This document shows, in pieces, positions 1 through 13,438 of a stretch of DNA of 64,000 bases. Source of the DNA: Allium sativum. Lineage: Eukaryota; Streptophyta; Magnoliopsida; Asparagales; Amaryllidaceae. Within the stretch, counting starts at the first letter, position 1, and each line of letters begins with the position of its first letter. The notes beneath the pieces are model-generated. The model was not told the origin of the DNA. It saw nothing but the letters and a program-made list of their open reading frames with translations, and searched no databases. The stretch spans positions 231,674,335 through 231,738,334 of the forward strand of contig CM060922.1 in NCBI GenBank assembly GCA_030737875.1, written 5' to 3'. The position numbers and the translations under genes were made by a program.

Positions 1-3000
1 TCGACTATCCAGTAATCGTAAATATTGAATAGCTAATAAAAGAAAATAGATGGTGAGAATAGATAAGATAGAAACTTAGAATAGAAGAAGAAGACGAACA
101 TACAACATTAAAGTAAACACGAATCTCACAGCGGAACGAATAAATATATTTCATAACATAACTTTGAAATAAATCAGTATCTGTATATAATACCATTATT
201 AGAGTATAACGCTTACAACACAGCGGAAATAATAATAGCTATATAATCCAGAAGCCTCCTGCTCTAGATCTTCAAGTATGTGTAAATCTCGACTGCTTGA
301 CTACCCGTACAAAATTGGGCACCCAAGAGTTTAGAGAAAACAAAACAAAACAAACTATGGGTCAGTCATGTGGCTGGTGTGAGTAAACTCCAACCATTTG
401 TTTAACTTTTAAAATCCTTTCTAAAGAAATGATAATCGTAAGACCGATCCAAACATAAACACGGATGACTTTTACCTTACGATAACCCAAATATCTTTCT
501 AAAACGATACTTGTCTGATATTATAATAATGTCTAGATCAAGTAAATAGAAATCTAGTAGAAACGCTTTCATCTCACGTTCTACATATATAATGTACAAT
601 CAAAACCGCGGGCTCTTATTGGAAAATGGATTCCAACTATGACAAGGTATGGATCCACCTTCCGATCATTGTAATCCAGACGAGACACACTGGAGTTCAA
701 CAAGAACATCTTGCAACTCGGCCACACATGACCGGCCATTCATTTCGCTTGAATGTTCCGAATATGTTGTCACCTTACGGTTGGTATACCAACATAACCG
801 TTCCCGGGAGATACAGAATTGAAAGAAGCAACAAATGAATATTCTCTAGGTGATGACAGTATACCCTAATTGGGTGCGGCCCACTTAGCCATGCTGCCTG
901 CCCGATTTCTGTCATTTCCCAGTTGATGAGGCTCGAGGTCATAACGTATTTTTTAACAGATCACTCCTCATTTACTTTGAATGCCACATCGTCATACCCA
1001 TCAAATCACAAATTGATTTTCCCAAAAATATCACGGGTATAAAGCTAAGAGAAACGAATTCCTCCGCCACCAAATGTAAATACGTTTGAAGAGATCAACT
1101 TACGCGATCTACCAGATATACTCTGTCATACATTCCGTTCATACAGGTCGTCCTGGCACTGGACAAACCGAAGGCACTATTTTGTAAACAAGACAGCCCT
1201 TGCATACTCCGTCTTCAATTATCTTCAACATATTTGATTCGCAACGCTTATGCCAATACGGAGTGGTTCTCAGATAATAATCCAACCAGTCTCTCCATAA
1301 TAAAAACCAGAAAGTATAAGTACTTTCCCGAATTCGATATAATCGAATTCGACGATTAAATCTCTTCGAATAACTAATATTCGATTAACTCTCTTCGAAT
1401 ATCTTATATTCGATTAACTCTCTTCGAATAACTAATATTCGATTAACGCACTTCGAATAGCTAATATTCGATTAAATCTCTTCGAATAACTAATATTCGA
1501 TTAACTCTTTTCGAATAACTTATATTCGAATATCTCTCTTCGAATAACAAATATTTGGTTATATCTCTTCGAATATCTTATATTTGATTAACTCTCTTCG
1601 AATAATTAATATTCGATTAACTCACTTCGAATAACTAATAATTGTTTATCTCTCTTCGAATAACTTATATTCGATTATCTCTCTTCGAATAACTTATATT
1701 CGATTAACTCTCTTCGAATAACTAATATTTGATTAACTCACTTCGAATAACTAATATTTGAATAACTCTATTTGATAACTCTATTTCGAATAACTATATT
1801 CGAATAACTTATATTCTATTTAACTCTATTTCAAAACCCTAAATTTCCTTTATACATATTCTTATCTGAAAAATATTTATTTAAATCCCATATTCACATT
1901 AAATGTGAATAATATCCCTTTTATGCAAACCAAACAGTTTTATTTCGCATTTTAAAATAATATCCCATTTCCATATTCTATACATACTTCTATTTAGAGA
2001 ATTATTCATACAAAATCTCCTTTTTAATTCTAACATTTAAATCTCATTTAAATTCCCTTTATAAATGCTGAGTTCACATTCTATTTCAAATATCGGTGTT
2101 GAAATCGATTCTACTTCTCTATATAAGTTATGGCTTATATATTCTATTCATCAAATGATAAATATTTTATTTAATTTATAAAACATTATTTATAAATTAA
2201 TCTTCTTCGTTTATCTGTTAAAACAGATTTCTATTAAATATTTTACTTTAAATCCCTATCATGTCATAACCGCGTGCGAAGCACGGGTCTAAACTTTCCT
2301 AATGTAAAATTCTCTTTTTATAAAATTCTATTCGTTTTATAAATATTTCCTTTTCTATTTGTTTCACAAATGTTTCCTTTTATATTTGTTTTACAAATAT
2401 TCCTTTTATATTTGTTTTACAAATATTTCCTTTTATATATTTTTTTACAAATATTTCCTTTTATATTTGGTTTACACATATTTCCTTTTTATATTTGGTT
2501 TTCACATATTTCCTTTTTAATCGTATTTATTTTCCGAATAAATATCCCTTATAATGTCTTATTTATTTTCTAAATAAATATTCCTTTTATAAAATTCTAT
2601 AATTTTATAAATATTTCCTTTATAAAATATTTTAATTTTATAAATAATTCCTTTTCTAAAATCTTTTGATTTTTACTAATATTATTTTCAATATACACTT
2701 TGAAAATTCCCCTTTCACATTTCCGGTATTTCTTATGGTATTTAAAATACCAAATAACAATGATCAATATCATTTAACACACATCATCAACAACAGATTT
2801 TATATCACATCATGTATCACCAAATATGAAAACAAACAGTAATAACATTGAGGAATCCAGATGGATCCCTCCAACCTGTTTCTCTGCATCCACAGATGTT
2901 AAACAATATAATTAACATTACTTTCATTTCAACATGAAATATTCTGATCAACAGAATCCATATTTGATTAATGATATATATATATATATATATATCACTA

Positions 3001-5076
3001 GATCTATAATTTCAACCAATCAATTATGATTTCAAACAAACAGTCAACACACAACAATCAACCAATATTTATCAGTTCTAAAAATATGTTATAAAAATAT
3101 AACTATGCAGAGTTAGTGAAATTTACTCACATTGGACGATCATCGTTAAATAACGATAATTGTCGCTTGATTCAGACCGATAAATTATTTTTCTATAAAT
3201 TGTAATGAGCTCGAATTCACTCCCAGTCAGTTCCATTGTGGAGGCGTCGTCCATATGATCCTGTTGGACTTTGTTTTGCTGAATTTCCATATCGTATGAC
3301 CCCGATATTTGATTTACAAGTTTAAACACAAATTTAAACTAAAAATAACTAAACTTATTTTCAAGTTTGGCTTTACCATATCCGGCCCACAACAATATCA
3401 AACCCAGACCTGCGTTCGTGGCCCTCTTCTTCCCCAAATTCCAGCGCGTCCTCCTGATGCTTTCCCAAACCCAGCCAATCATTCTTGCTTCACGTTCCCC
3501 TTTTCACTCCTTTAAGTCACAAACAAACTTCACCAAAACACATCCCATCCAGAACCGCACCATCCTATCACCAAATGATCAACCTCGTACTCAGTTTCAC
3601 TCGTCGCGACTTCGGTCAATGTCGAGCAGCTACAGTGGACCACCGACGTTTTTCATCACCGCCTCACCCAAAACAATGCACACGAGTTCGATTCTACCTC
3701 CCGATCTCGAAAACAAACTTAGAAACGTGGATCGAAGCTCCTAATTCTCGAACGCCTGAACTCTAGTTTCACTGTGGAAAAATCGCACCACTAGAATGGA
3801 CGTCGAACTCAGCAATTGCTACATCGATGTGAAGCTCCTTCACCAGGGGTCTCAAATATATATAACATGATTTAAGGAATTTTATGTGGATTACTTTTGA
3901 TTTTTGAACTTGGATATTTCACGCTTTCCTTTTTTCCTGTGGCGGTTACGAAATGTTTTGACTGTGGGGTGGTTTTGATTAGGGATAGGATAGTGTGAGT
4001 ATTATATAGGATAAGTTTGGCTTACATAAGAAGCTTCATGTATTATTTTTATATTAATACGTTGTTTACATTTGTCCTTAAAATTTCCTACGATCACACA
4101 CGATACCCAAAAATCACGAAAATGGACATGCAGCTACAGTTTGACATTACGGTCCCAACGAAACTGGTTTCGTCGAATTCCGACCCCGTTTGCTAACACA
4201 GCGTATTTTTAAAGGTCAAATTATTGATTGTATTTCACATTAAAATCCCATACGGCCACATACTGACTTCAAAAATCATGAAACATGATATCTAACAATA
4301 ATTTAACATTGCGGATCCAACAAAATTAGTGTCATCGAAAACAGAGGTCGTTTGCAAAACTGGCTATTTTTAAAGCTCAAAATAACCTCTTTTTAAATAT
4401 AAATATATTTAAAAATAATTAAATTAAATATTAATAAATTAATATTATCGTATATTTATTCACATACGATATCATACAGCTCTAATTGGATTTATAACTC
4501 GATATTTCAAAGTTCCCAGTTATATCGATATTCGATTTATATTAAATTCCTTTTATAATATAAATAAATCGATATAAATTATAAAAGAATTCCATAGCGA
4601 ATTTTCTAAATTTTGATTTGGACATAACTCAAAATCTACACGACGAAATCTCGATTTTTCTCTTCCATTAGAAAAATATCGTTCAACAGATTCAAACGTT
4701 TCTTGTTTCACATAAATCCGATTTAAAACGGATTTTGTATATTCAATTAAAGTTCGAATCGCTAAATTACGAATTGCTGCGCCATTTCAAACTCGATTAT
4801 AATTATAATATAATTTATACGTTCAACCATTGTTAATTAAATATATTCGTTATTGTAATTCAATTTTAAACTGAATTATATATTTTGAATTGCCCAATTC
4901 ACACCATATTCTCATTTCAGCTAATTCTGATTATTTCAGAATTAAATATATTATTTAATTATTATTTTAATTAAATATTCAAAGTTATTTAATTTAAACG
5001 ACTATTTCAATCTCTGACTCTCTTCTTAAATAATTAATAAATTAATTATAATACCGTAAAAATACGGAACATTACA
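1..5076 (-). mobile_element. 3' LTR (copy A) of a LARD-like retrotransposon, cut by window start
   Basis: On the minus strand the LTR starts TGTAATGTTCCG (5076 downward), directly after a polypurine tract. It aligns along its length with copy B at 6548-11451. By that alignment about 50 bases of its 3' end lie before position 1. Relative to copy B it lacks about 0.73 kb (B about 7880-8630) but keeps about 0.96 kb that B has lost (A about 2530-3480). It contains a 29-bp tandem array, a TA-dinucleotide run near 2970-2995, and T-rich 'TTTACAAATATTTCC' style repeats at about 2340-2520. The translatable stretches inside it (for example 3367-3744) have no family resemblance and I do not treat them as genes. 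Confidence 0.85.
1355..1815. repeat. 29-bp tandem array inside LTR copy A
   Basis: Roughly fifteen head-to-tail units of 29-30 bp follow the pattern CTTCGAATAACTAATATTCG plus ATTAACTCT. Each unit has a self-complementary core (TTCGAATA...TATTCGA). The units are diverged, with TAT/TAA, CTC/CAC and occasional G changes, so the array is not freshly expanded. The same array is in LTR copy B but not in solo LTR copy C. Confidence 0.85.
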
Positions 5077-5089
5077 TTCTTCCCCCCAT
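5077..5089 (-). other. Polypurine tract (PPT) of the LARD-like element
   Basis: On the minus strand the sequence is ATGGGGGGAAGAA followed at once by the LTR start TGTAATG. This is the expected plus-strand primer position of a plant Ty3/gypsy-type element. Confidence 0.85.
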
Positions 5090-6533
5090 AAAATAATTTC
5101 GTCCTCGAAATTGCTAAGGTAGGAAACAAACTCCACCAACTGGGTCTAAAATTATTTATTTACTTTTATCTTCAGTTTCACTGTACCGATTAATTTCAAT
5201 GAAATTATTAATTCATTCTTGTATACGAAAATTTTCAAAATTCCTGAAAATTTTCAAACACCCTAAATTTTCGAAAAATTTCGCCAGCACCACCTTTGTA
5301 TTGGTCAATCGGTACAACTACAACTTGCCTCTCTATGCCTTCTCCAACCCAAAAGAAAATCAAACAGCCAAGCGGCTTGCCAATTCGGCTCACAAAACTC
5401 ATTCTTATATCAAATATAAACTTGCACCTTTTTGTCGGCATATCATTATATCCTTTCCACCTGTTTCAGCATATATCAATATCATTCCAATCAAATTCCA
5501 ATCAGTTTTATCCTCAAACCCGAACATTCACTTATATCCAAATCGAATTTCATTTCAAACTCGAGTTCCATTCTCGATTCCAAATCCTTGACTCATCAAC
5601 TCAATTCCATTCCATATTATTCTCTAATCAAATCCAGTTTTATTTAACTTGGTTCAAGTTAAATTCTGATTTACTTATTTAGTTTTTTATTTAACTTAAT
5701 AAGTAAAATTTAAATTTTCAAGATTTAAATTCCTGAGTTTTAATTCAAATCGATTTGAAATCAAATAACAATTCAAAACATTTGAATTTATGAACAAATT
5801 GTTTCCTCAAAACAATTCCAAAAACAAAATCTTTGGTAGTAATCTGTCACTTAGAAACTCGAAAATGAACTCTGATGATGGTCGACTTCATCATCGGAAT
5901 ATATTTTCCAGCGATCGAAGTGAGTTCAATACTATATCACTTTTCAAAACTCATATTCAAACACTTCTATTTTGATATCTATTTTCAAAATACCATTCAC
6001 AATGCTTGTACAATAATTTAAAATCTCCCAGGATTTTAAAATTCTCATATAATTAATCCAAGTCTATTTACAAACACCTTTCCAAACTTTCAGGGTTTTT
6101 AATTTCAATTCTGATTTAAATTCGGCTTTTAATTCATTTTGTACCACTTATACGAATTTTTGATTGGTTATTTACGTAACCATTTCAATTATAATAACAA
6201 TCAATATATCCAATATACTATAATATTTCCAATATATATTTTCTTTATATCAAAATATATTTGGGTAAAATTATTTCATTACCCTATTTTCAAAACATAC
6301 TATGTCGGTTCATCGTATTCAATCGTTTATAAACCCCTACCGATACAGTGGATCAAACTGATCGACCAGAATCCATAAATGACTCAACCAATAAATCTCC
6401 ACAATATAAAACCACTTTAATATCAAATAACAAATACGCGCTCATATATATACACTCAAACTCAATCTAAGGTATTACTAACCCCATCCCTATTGAGTCA
6501 CACCACAGAGCCAAGGTAATTACTTAACCTTCA

Positions 6534-6545
6534 GCTCTGATACCA
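6534..6545 (-). other. Primer-binding site matching initiator-Met tRNA
   Basis: On the minus strand TGGTATCAGAGC lies two bases after the LTR end ...GTTACA. This is the classic plant primer-binding site complementary to the 3' end of initiator methionine tRNA. It fixes the orientation of the element and the inner end of LTR copy B. Confidence 0.93.
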
Positions 6546-6547
6546 AC

Positions 6548-9500
6548 TGTAACGACCTGGATTTTCGCGATCCTGAGTAATCGACATAAACTCAATGTTG
6601 ACTATCCAAGCATCGGAAATACGGAATAGTTAATGAAAGAAAATAGAGGGTGAGAAAAGATAAGATAGAAACTTAGAATAGAAGAACAAGAAGAACATAA
6701 AACATCAGAGTAAACACGAATCTCACATCGGAACGAATAATTATATTTCATAACATAACTTTGAAATAAATCAGTATCTGTATATAATACAATTATTTGA
6801 GTATAACACTTACAATGCAGCGGAAATAACAATAGCTATATAATCCTGAAGCCTCCTGCTCCAGCTCTTCAAGTATCTGTAAATCCCGACTACGTGACTG
6901 CCCGTACAAAATTGGACACCCAAGAGTTTAGGTAAAACAAAACAAAATAAACTCTGGGTCAGTCATGTCACTGGTGTGAGTAAACTCCAACCATTTGTTT
7001 AACTTTTAAAATCCTTTCTAAAGAAACGATAATCGTAAGACCAATCCACACATAAACATGGATGGCTTTTACGTTACGATAACCCAAATATCTTTCTAAA
7101 ACGATACTTGTATGATATTATAATAATGTCTAGATCAAGTAAATAGAAATCTAGCAGAAACACTTCCATCTCACGTTCTACATATATAATGTACAATCAA
7201 AACCGCTGGCTCTTATTAGGAAATGGATTCCAACTATGACAATGTATGGATCCACCTTCCGATCAGTGTACTCTAGAAGCGATACACTGGAGTTCAACAA
7301 GAACATCTTGCAACTCGGCCACACATGACCGGCCATTCATTTCGCTTGAATGTTCCGAATATATTGTCACCTTACGGTTGGTATACCAACATAACCATTC
7401 CGGGAGATACATGATTGAAAGAAGTAATAAATGAATATTCTATAGAAAATGACAATATAGCCTAATTGGGTGCGGCCCACTTCGCCATGTTGCCTGCCCG
7501 ATTTATGTCATTTCCCAGTTGATGAAGCTCGAGGTCATAACGTATCTTTTAACAGATCACTCCTCATTTACTTTGAATGTCACATCGTCATACCCATTAA
7601 ATCACAAATTGATTTCCCTACAAATATCACGGGTATAAAGCTAAGAGAAACGAATTCCTCCGCCACCAAACGTAAGTACGTTTGAAGAGATCAACTTACG
7701 CGATCTACCAGATATACTCTGTCAGGCATTCCGTCCATACAGGTCGTCCTGGGACTGGACAAACCGAAGGCACTATTCTGTAAATAGGACAACCCTTGCA
7801 TACTCCGTCTTCAATTATCTTCAACATATTTGATTCGCAACGCTTATGCCAATACGGAGTGGTTCTCGGATAATAATCCAACCGGTCTCTCCATAATGAC
7901 AACGGAAAAATAGTCAAAAATTTCGATAGTCGGTGATTTAACTATCAAAGAAAAACATGTGTACAACAAACGATATTACTTCCAGATGGAAATTCTATCG
8001 ATCATCATCAATCATCATTCACCTCTTAAATTAATTTATCGTTAATTAATTCATTTACTCATTTCCATGTATATACCGAAATTCTTATTTTCTAAATCTA
8101 GAAAATATACGATATTAACATTGGAAAACATTTCCATTTCTCTCATTTCTTATTTTCTATATTAGAAAATATTTCTGATTCTTATTTGGGAAACACTTCC
8201 AAAACTCCTTCATTTGATTTAAACAGACATTTAAATAAAACATCGCAATGCCACTCAACCCATTAAACTCATTAACTAAATTCACTTAACCAACCTTCAC
8301 TATCGAACCTTAACTATCGAACCTTAACCATTCCTTAGTTAAAAACGAAGTCAGTCAAGTTGGGGTATAGCTACCTCTCAGACCTTAACTGAACAACATT
8401 TTTAACCTTGAAAAAGATCAAGTTCATCCTTTTAATCTTTAACAAACTTCCTTGCGAAACTCATGGATTCTATTTACGAATCCACTTCTTTTATAAAAAC
8501 ATTGGTTATAACGATAACTTTACAATCCCTACTTTCGAAATATCTAACTTCAAATATAACTTTTATTATTTAATTTGAATAAATAAATAAACACCTAATT
8601 TATAAATAAATAAATCTTGATTTAAAAACCAGAAAGTATAAGTACTTTCCCGAATTCGATATAATCGAATTCGACGATTAACTCTCTTCGAATAACTAAT
8701 ACTTGATTAACTCTCTTCGAATATCTTATATTCGATTAACTCTCTTCGAATAACTAATATTCGATTAACTCACTTCGAATAACTAATATTCGATTAACTC
8801 TCTTCGAATAACTAATATTCGATTAACTCTCTTCGAATAACTTATATTCGATTATCTCTCTACGAATAACTAATACTCGATTATCTCTCTTTGAATATCT
8901 TATATTCGATTAACTCTCTTCGAACAAATAATATTCGATTAACTCACTTCGAATACCTAATATTCGATCATCTCTCTTCGAATAACTTATATTTGATTAT
9001 CTCTCTTCGAATAACTTATATTCGATTAACTCTCTTCGAATAACTAATATTCGATTAACTCACTTCGAATAACTAATATTTGAATAACTCTATTTGATAA
9101 CTCTATTTCGAATAACTATATTCGAATAACTTATATTCGATTTAACTCTGTTTCAAAACCCTAAATTTCCTTTATACATATTCTTATCTGAAAAATATTT
9201 ATTTAAATCCCTTATTCACATTAAACGTGAATAATATCCCTTTTATGCAAACCAAACAGTTTCATTTCGCATTTTAAAATAATATCCCATTTCCATGTTC
9301 TATACATACTTCTATTTAGAGAATTATTCATACAAAATCCCCCTTTTAATTCTAACAATTAAATCTCATTTAAATTCCCTTTATAAATGCTGAGTTCACA
9401 TTCTATTTCAAATATCGGTGTTGAAACCGATTCTACTTCTCTATATAAGTTTTGGCTTATATATTATATTTATCAAATGATAAATAATTTATAAAACATT

Positions 9501-11451
9501 ATTTATAAATTAATCTTCTTCGTTTATCTGTTAAAACATATTTGTATTAGATATTTTACTTTATATCCTTATCACGTTATAACCGTGTGCGAAGCACAGG
9601 TCTAAACTTTCCTAATGTAAAATTCTCTTTTTATAAAATTCTATTCGTTTTATAAATATTTCCTTTTTTATTTGTTTCATAAATATTTCCTTTTGTATTT
9701 GTTTACAAATATTTCTTTTTATATTTGTTTTACAAATATTTCCATTTATATTTGTTTTACAAATATTTCCTTTTATATTTGGTTTACACATATTTCCTTT
9801 TTATATTTGGTTTACACATATTTCCTTTTTAATCCTATTTATTTTCAAAATAAATTCTTGCTTCAAATTCCCCTTTTCACTCCTTTAAATCACAAACAAA
9901 CTTCACTAAAACACATTCCATCCAAAACAGCACTATCCTATCACCAAATGATCGACCATGTACTCAGTTTCACTCGTCGCAATTTCGGTCAATGTCGAGC
10001 AGCTACAGTGGACCACTGACGTTTTTCATCACCACCTGACCCAAAATGATGCACACGGGTTTGATTCTACCTCCTGATCTCGAAAACAAACTCAGAAACG
10101 TGGATCGAAGCTCCTAATTCTCGAATGCCTGAACCCTAGTTTTACTGTGGAAAATCGCACCACCAGAATGGATGTCGAACTCAACAATTCCTATTTCTAT
10201 GTGAAGCTCCTTCACCATGGATCTCAAATATATATATAACATGATTTAAGGAATTTTATGTGGATTTATTTTGATTTTTGCACTTGGATATTTCACGCTT
10301 TCCTTTTTTTCTGTGGCGGCTACGAAATGTTTTGACTGTGGGGTGGTTTTGATTAGGGTTAGAATAGTGTGGGTATATTATATAGGATAAGTTTGGCTTA
10401 CATAAGAAGCTTCATGTATTATTTTTATATTAATACGCTGTTTACCTTTGTCCTTAAAAATTCCTACGATCACACACGATACCCAAAAATCACGAAAATG
10501 GACATGCAGCTACTGTTCGACATTACGATCCCAACGAAACTGGTTTCGTCGAATTCTGACCCCGTTTGCTCACACAGCGTATTTTTAAGTGTCAAATTAT
10601 CGATTGTATTTCACAATAAAATCCCATACGACCACATACTGACTTAAAAAATCACGAAACTTGACATTTAACAATATTTAAAATTGCGGATCCAACCGAG
10701 TTAGTGTCGTCGAAAACAGAGGTCGTTTGCAAAACTTACTATTTTAAAAGCTCTAAATAACCCCATTTTAAATATAAACATATTTAAAAATAATTAAATT
10801 AAACATTAATAAATTAATATAATCGTATATTTATTCACATACGATATTATATAGCTCCAATTGGATTTATAACTCGATATTTCAAAGTTCCCAGTTATAT
10901 CGATATTCGATTTGTATTAAATTCCTTTTATAATATAAATAAATCGATATAAATTATAAAGGAACTCCATAGCGACTTTTCTAAAATTTGATTTGGACAT
11001 AACTCAAAATCTACATGACGAAATCTCGATTTTTCTCTTCCATTAGAAAAATATCGTTCAATAGATTCAAACGTTTCTTGTTTCACAGAAATCCGATTTA
11101 AAACGGATTTTGTATATTCAATTAAAGTTTGAATCGCCAAATTACGAACTGCCACGCCATTTGAAGCTCGATTATAATTATAATATAATTTATACGTTCA
11201 ACCATCGTTAATTAAATATATTCATTATCGTAATTCAATTTTAAACTGAATTATATATTTTGAATTGCCCAATTCACACCATATTGCCATTTCAGCTAAT
11301 TCTGATTATTTCAGAATTAAATATATAATTTAATTATTATTTTAATTAAATATTCAAAGTTATTTAATTTAAACGACCATTTCAATCTCTGAATCTCTTT
11401 TTAAATAATTAAATAAATTAATTTTAATATCGTAAAAATATGGGACATACA
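6548..11451 (-). mobile_element. 5' LTR (copy B) of the LARD-like retrotransposon
   Basis: A 4904-bp LTR bounded by TG...CA on the minus strand: it begins TGTATGTCCC at 11451 and ends ...CGTTACA at 6548. The primer-binding site lies just inside. It is homologous over its length to copy A and, in opposite orientation, to solo LTRs 13718-18411 and 56522-61136. It carries its own 29-bp array, and a deletion near 9845 removes about 0.96 kb present in copies A and C. The right flank begins TTTAA; the matching left target duplication is outside the window. Confidence 0.88.
8672..9150. repeat. 29-bp tandem array inside LTR copy B
   Basis: Same unit and about the same copy number as the array in LTR copy A (CTTCGAATAACTAATATTCG core). 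It is followed in both LTRs by the same degenerate 'TTTGATAACTCTATTTCGAATAACTATATTCG' type border, so it existed before the two LTRs were copied. Confidence 0.85.
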
Positions 11452-11527
11452 TTTAACTATCCGTTTCATGTCCATGACGGATTTCACCCGTGGATAACCG
11501 CGGGTACGGATTTTTTTGCCATCCCTA
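11452..11527 (-). mobile_element. Fragment of a hAT-like small element cut by the LARD insertion
   Basis: On the minus strand the fragment begins TAGGGATGGCAAAAAAATCC and continues with alternating ACCCGCGG / ACCCGTGG blocks. This is a common terminal pattern of small plant hAT-type elements. It stops exactly at the LARD LTR, suggesting the LARD jumped into it; the other half would lie left of the window. Confidence 0.55.
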
Positions 11528-13438
11528 GGCAGATACTACATCCAGACCCCATCAGCCTTATAAATCCTTTAGTGCCGCTCATACGCGAGATTTTGATGTT
11601 CTCTAACTTGTACAAATTGTACACACGACAACAATGTGGCTGCAACATCATTATCCAACATAGGAATTGGAAATTGAAATTATAAGCACGTTGGCCGAAT
11701 TGGACAATGAAATTATAGGCACGTTGGCCAAAATGTGCTAGCTAATTTTAGGCTGTCATGTTTCATGCAAAATACATGAGCTACTGAATAATGAACCTTT
11801 TAGACAATGAATATATGTAATGTATAAATTATATAACGCTTTTGAAAAAAAATGTATGGTACTTAATCAGCCAAAACATATGCATAATTATTTGCAAACA
11901 ATGTGCGAAATACTATCTAATCTACAACTGCCTATGTTAATATATCTGTTCGATAATGTTTTACATCAACAGTCTCTGCTTACACTAATGCCTACCCTTA
12001 TTTCCATTCTGTTTTGTTTCAGATTGTTGGTCCATGATTAAACTACGCATGTGTGAATATTAACATAGCTCTATTTGTTACAGAACTACATACAAGATTA
12101 TCTCTCCTGCAATTTCATTTTGTGAGACACAATGACCTTTAGTTTATGCTTAACTATGATCGTTTCAGGCTATTTACCCATACTACTATCGGTACATTCG
12201 TACTAAAATATTTAACCTATTTCTTGCATAATGTACGTTAGCTTCATCCTGGTATTGAACTAGCTTTATGCAACTTTAACAAACTAAGCTTAACCCGAAT
12301 AAAACTAAATGTATGTGATGCAACATTTATATAAATATCATCTGTCTTCATCAATTAGACTTTATTGTTGTTAAGTATGTGTAGAGGACAAGCTCGCAAT
12401 AAATTGTCATAATCTTAGTTCATAATATTAATATTCCAACTTTCGTTAAGAATATATAGTATATCGATCAATTCCCCATATGCGAAACACGGGCCTCATT
12501 AGCCTTTTCTACTCTCTATCTAATGGTTTTACGGTTACGCCAACCGTCAATTTTATAACCATTACTGCAACTATCTAACTGTTACCACAACCATGACATT
12601 AAATTTTAAATTGTTATCCATAAATAATTCGAGTTCTGATTTTTATTCCTAAATCAATGAAACAGACCATCCATGTGATGTTGTCTATAATTAAAACAAT
12701 AATTTATACATATGTAATTCTTTAGCTTAAGACATATTTTTTATGAAATACTACAAAAATAAATCATGTGCGGTTGGTAGGTTTTACCATAGTAAACAAA
12801 ATCACAATTGTTACCATCACCGTTACCACATAGTATCTGTAACAATATAAACTGTTAGTATGGTTTGATGGTCAAATTCAACCGTAACAGCCCCAGCTCT
12901 TTCCACCCTTTTTTAACCTTTTATAAAACATGTTACCGTAATATATGTCTTTAACTATACAGAGCAAGAGTTTGAAACATATAATTTGTCGTTCAAGTGT
13001 GTAACATACCAACATACATATATACTTCACAGCATAATGCATTAATAATTTGCACTGAAATTCTATGAATATATAGAGATAATAACAACTAAAGGCCAAG
13101 TGTGTTCAATTCCTAATATATCAAAAGTCAAACATTCAAATGGGCCTACTATTTAACCTTATACTTTTCCCTTAAGAGCCGCATATAACAACCATACGTT
13201 TAACTTTTGTAAATTCCAGTTATATTTTATTTTCAAACAGGGACCTTTTCCATTTTTAAAAACCTGTTGGCAACCGTTTACACAATAACTGTTATAAACT
13301 GTTCCACCCAAAAATTGAATTCAAACTAAAAAACGATTCAACAACCATGTATAACAAGTGTAATTGATTCATGCATGAGGTTTCGTAATAGTTTCAGTTA
13401 CACCAACCGCCGACTAATTGAATAATCGAACTGACTTA
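11528..13438. other. AT-rich intergenic DNA upstream of the RPA-like gene
   Basis: No gene is recognised. A 33-34 bp sequence containing GCACGTTGGCC is duplicated in tandem near 11675-11745. A weak Helitron-like hairpin remnant (GCGAAACACGGG) lies near 12482. From about 12525 to 13410 there are many AACCGT/GTTACC-type hexamers and a direct repeat GTTACRCCAACCGYC (12533-12548 and 13396-13411). Confidence 0.6.

Larger units (their letters stand above)
5077..6547 (-). mobile_element. Short non-coding internal region of the LARD-like element
   Basis: This lies between the two LTRs, read on the minus strand from primer-binding site (6534-6545) to polypurine tract (5077-5089). At about 1.47 kb it is far too short for gag-pol, and no gag zinc knuckle, protease, reverse transcriptase or integrase motif is visible. 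The last codons before the polypurine tract (around 5090-5115, minus) still read like the F-E-D-E-I-I-L tail of a Ty3/gypsy polyprotein, so it probably derives from such an element. It would have to be mobilised by proteins supplied in trans. The best internal open stretch (5235-5441, minus, 68 codons) is not recognised. Confidence 0.8.

Noticed and set aside
1355..1815. CRISPR-like array
   Set aside because: The units are contiguous, without unique spacers, and the DNA is a plant LTR; it is a minisatellite.
3367..3744. 125-codon open stretch in LTR A, with a shorter relative in LTR B (9672-10019)
   Set aside because: It lies antisense to the LTR's own transcription, has no family motif, differs in frame between LTR copies, and the parallel stretch in copy C is on the other strand with other breaks.
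12470..12500. Helitron end suggested by GCGAAACACGGGCCTCATTAG
   Set aside because: The hairpin is badly paired and no CTRR is at the right distance.
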